This document shows, in pieces, positions 63,721 through 64,000 of a stretch of DNA of 64,000 nt (within the stretch, counting starts at the first letter, position 1; each line of letters begins with the position of its first letter). Source of the stretch: Ahrensia sp. (GTDB lineage Bacteria; Pseudomonadota; Alphaproteobacteria; Rhizobiales; Rhizobiaceae); NCBI GenBank assembly GCA_002706335.1, contig PAKZ01000019.1, positions 19,704 to 83,703 of the forward strand, read 5' to 3'. The notes beneath the pieces were generated by a model. It was not told the DNA's origin. It worked only from the letters and a program-made list of their open reading frames with translations, and did no database searches. The translations under genes were made by a program, and so were the position numbers.

Positions 63721-64000
63721 TGCAATTCAGGTTTGGATTGAAACACCTGCATCAAAATGCGCCTGCGAGCCAAAGGCGAGAGGCAGCGCATCTTGCTTCC
63801 ATTGCAACCTGACTTTCACCAGAGCCTTTCAGGGTCAGATAGAAGCATTCTGTTTCACGCCCGGTGCGGCGATCCGCGCGGAGGCGCGCGTAGCGGGGCT
63901 ACGGGCAAGCGCGCCGACAAAGCGGGCGCCCGCCGGACGGAAACCCGAAGGGCCGGGCATGTTTGCCCCGATGCCTTCGGGCTCCGGCTTGACCGTGCCC
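63721..64000. other. 280-bp non-coding tail, GC-rich with inverted repeats
   Basis: No supported gene is visible. The last ~140 bp are GC-rich with several short dyads: CGTAGC/GCTACG near 63889-63903 and CCCGAAGG/CCTTCGGG at 63944-63981. The character changes sharply from the coding region and looks like a dispersed repeat or the edge of a structured element that continues past the window. It cannot be classified from this fragment. Confidence 0.4.

Overview
The window is a contiguous stretch of alphaproteobacterial chromosome, GC-rich and densely packed, most likely from a marine or halotolerant member of the Rhizobiales (Hyphomicrobiales). The indications are an intact PhyR-NepR-EcfG general stress locus with GGAAC-N17-GTT promoters, a RpoE-ChrR singlet-oxygen module, a second-copy N-type ATPase operon of the kind known from marine and halotolerant bacteria, a SoeABC-type sulfite oxidase, creatinase and the protocatechuate 4,5-cleavage (lig) genes. 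I saw no rRNA, tRNA, CRISPR array, transposase or prophage.

Layout. 0-3.7 kb: a sugar-acid pair (truncated aldo/keto reductase and an L-fuconolactonase-type amidohydrolase), then divergent mobA/mobR for 3-hydroxybenzoate 4-hydroxylation. 3.7-7.3 kb: an MBL-fold hydrolase overlapping panC-panB, and an enoyl-CoA hydratase. 7.4-12.1 kb: rpoE-chrR-SDR, a convergent FAD oxidoreductase-DUF1365 operon and a DUF2177 membrane protein, with three matching RpoE-type promoters. 12.2-25.5 kb: a general stress island with two HWE-type histidine kinases, phyR/nepR/ecfG, a receiver-only protein, a Crp/Fnr protein, Dps, and many small envelope or stress proteins (DUF883, PRC-barrel, DUF1328, DUF2254, CsbD, DUF992). 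Several of these carry EcfG-type promoters. 25.6-31.3 kb: valine catabolism (mmsA, acyl-CoA dehydrogenase, HIBYL-CoA hydrolase, mmsB) with a divergent LysR. 31.3-35.5 kb: pntAB transhydrogenase and a DUF475/TerC-like membrane protein. 35.6-41.4 kb: soeABC with a divergent LysR and an orphan Flp pilin. 41.6-48.2 kb: atpDCQRBEFAG N-ATPase. 48.3-50 kb: DUF2892 protein and sulfide:quinone oxidoreductase. 50.2-55.3 kb: BMP-type nucleoside ABC importer. 55.3-60.3 kb: ligC, a tandem-HTH LysR, ligI and ligAB. 60.3-63.7 kb: an alpha/beta hydrolase, creatinase and an endonuclease/exonuclease/phosphatase-fold protein.

How it fits together. MobA at one end makes protocatechuate, which LigAB, LigC and LigI at the other end can cleave and open, so the window holds most of an upper 3-hydroxybenzoate route. 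Sulfide oxidation (Sqr) and sulfite oxidation (SoeABC) lie either side of the N-ATPase. FNR/FixK-type palindromes precede the N-ATPase operon, sqr and ligAB, which suggests a shared oxygen- or redox-responsive input. The stress section joins two ECF systems (RpoE-ChrR and EcfG) side by side, and their promoter motifs can be read directly in the sequence.

All functional calls rest on reading the translated proteins and motifs by eye. No database search was possible.
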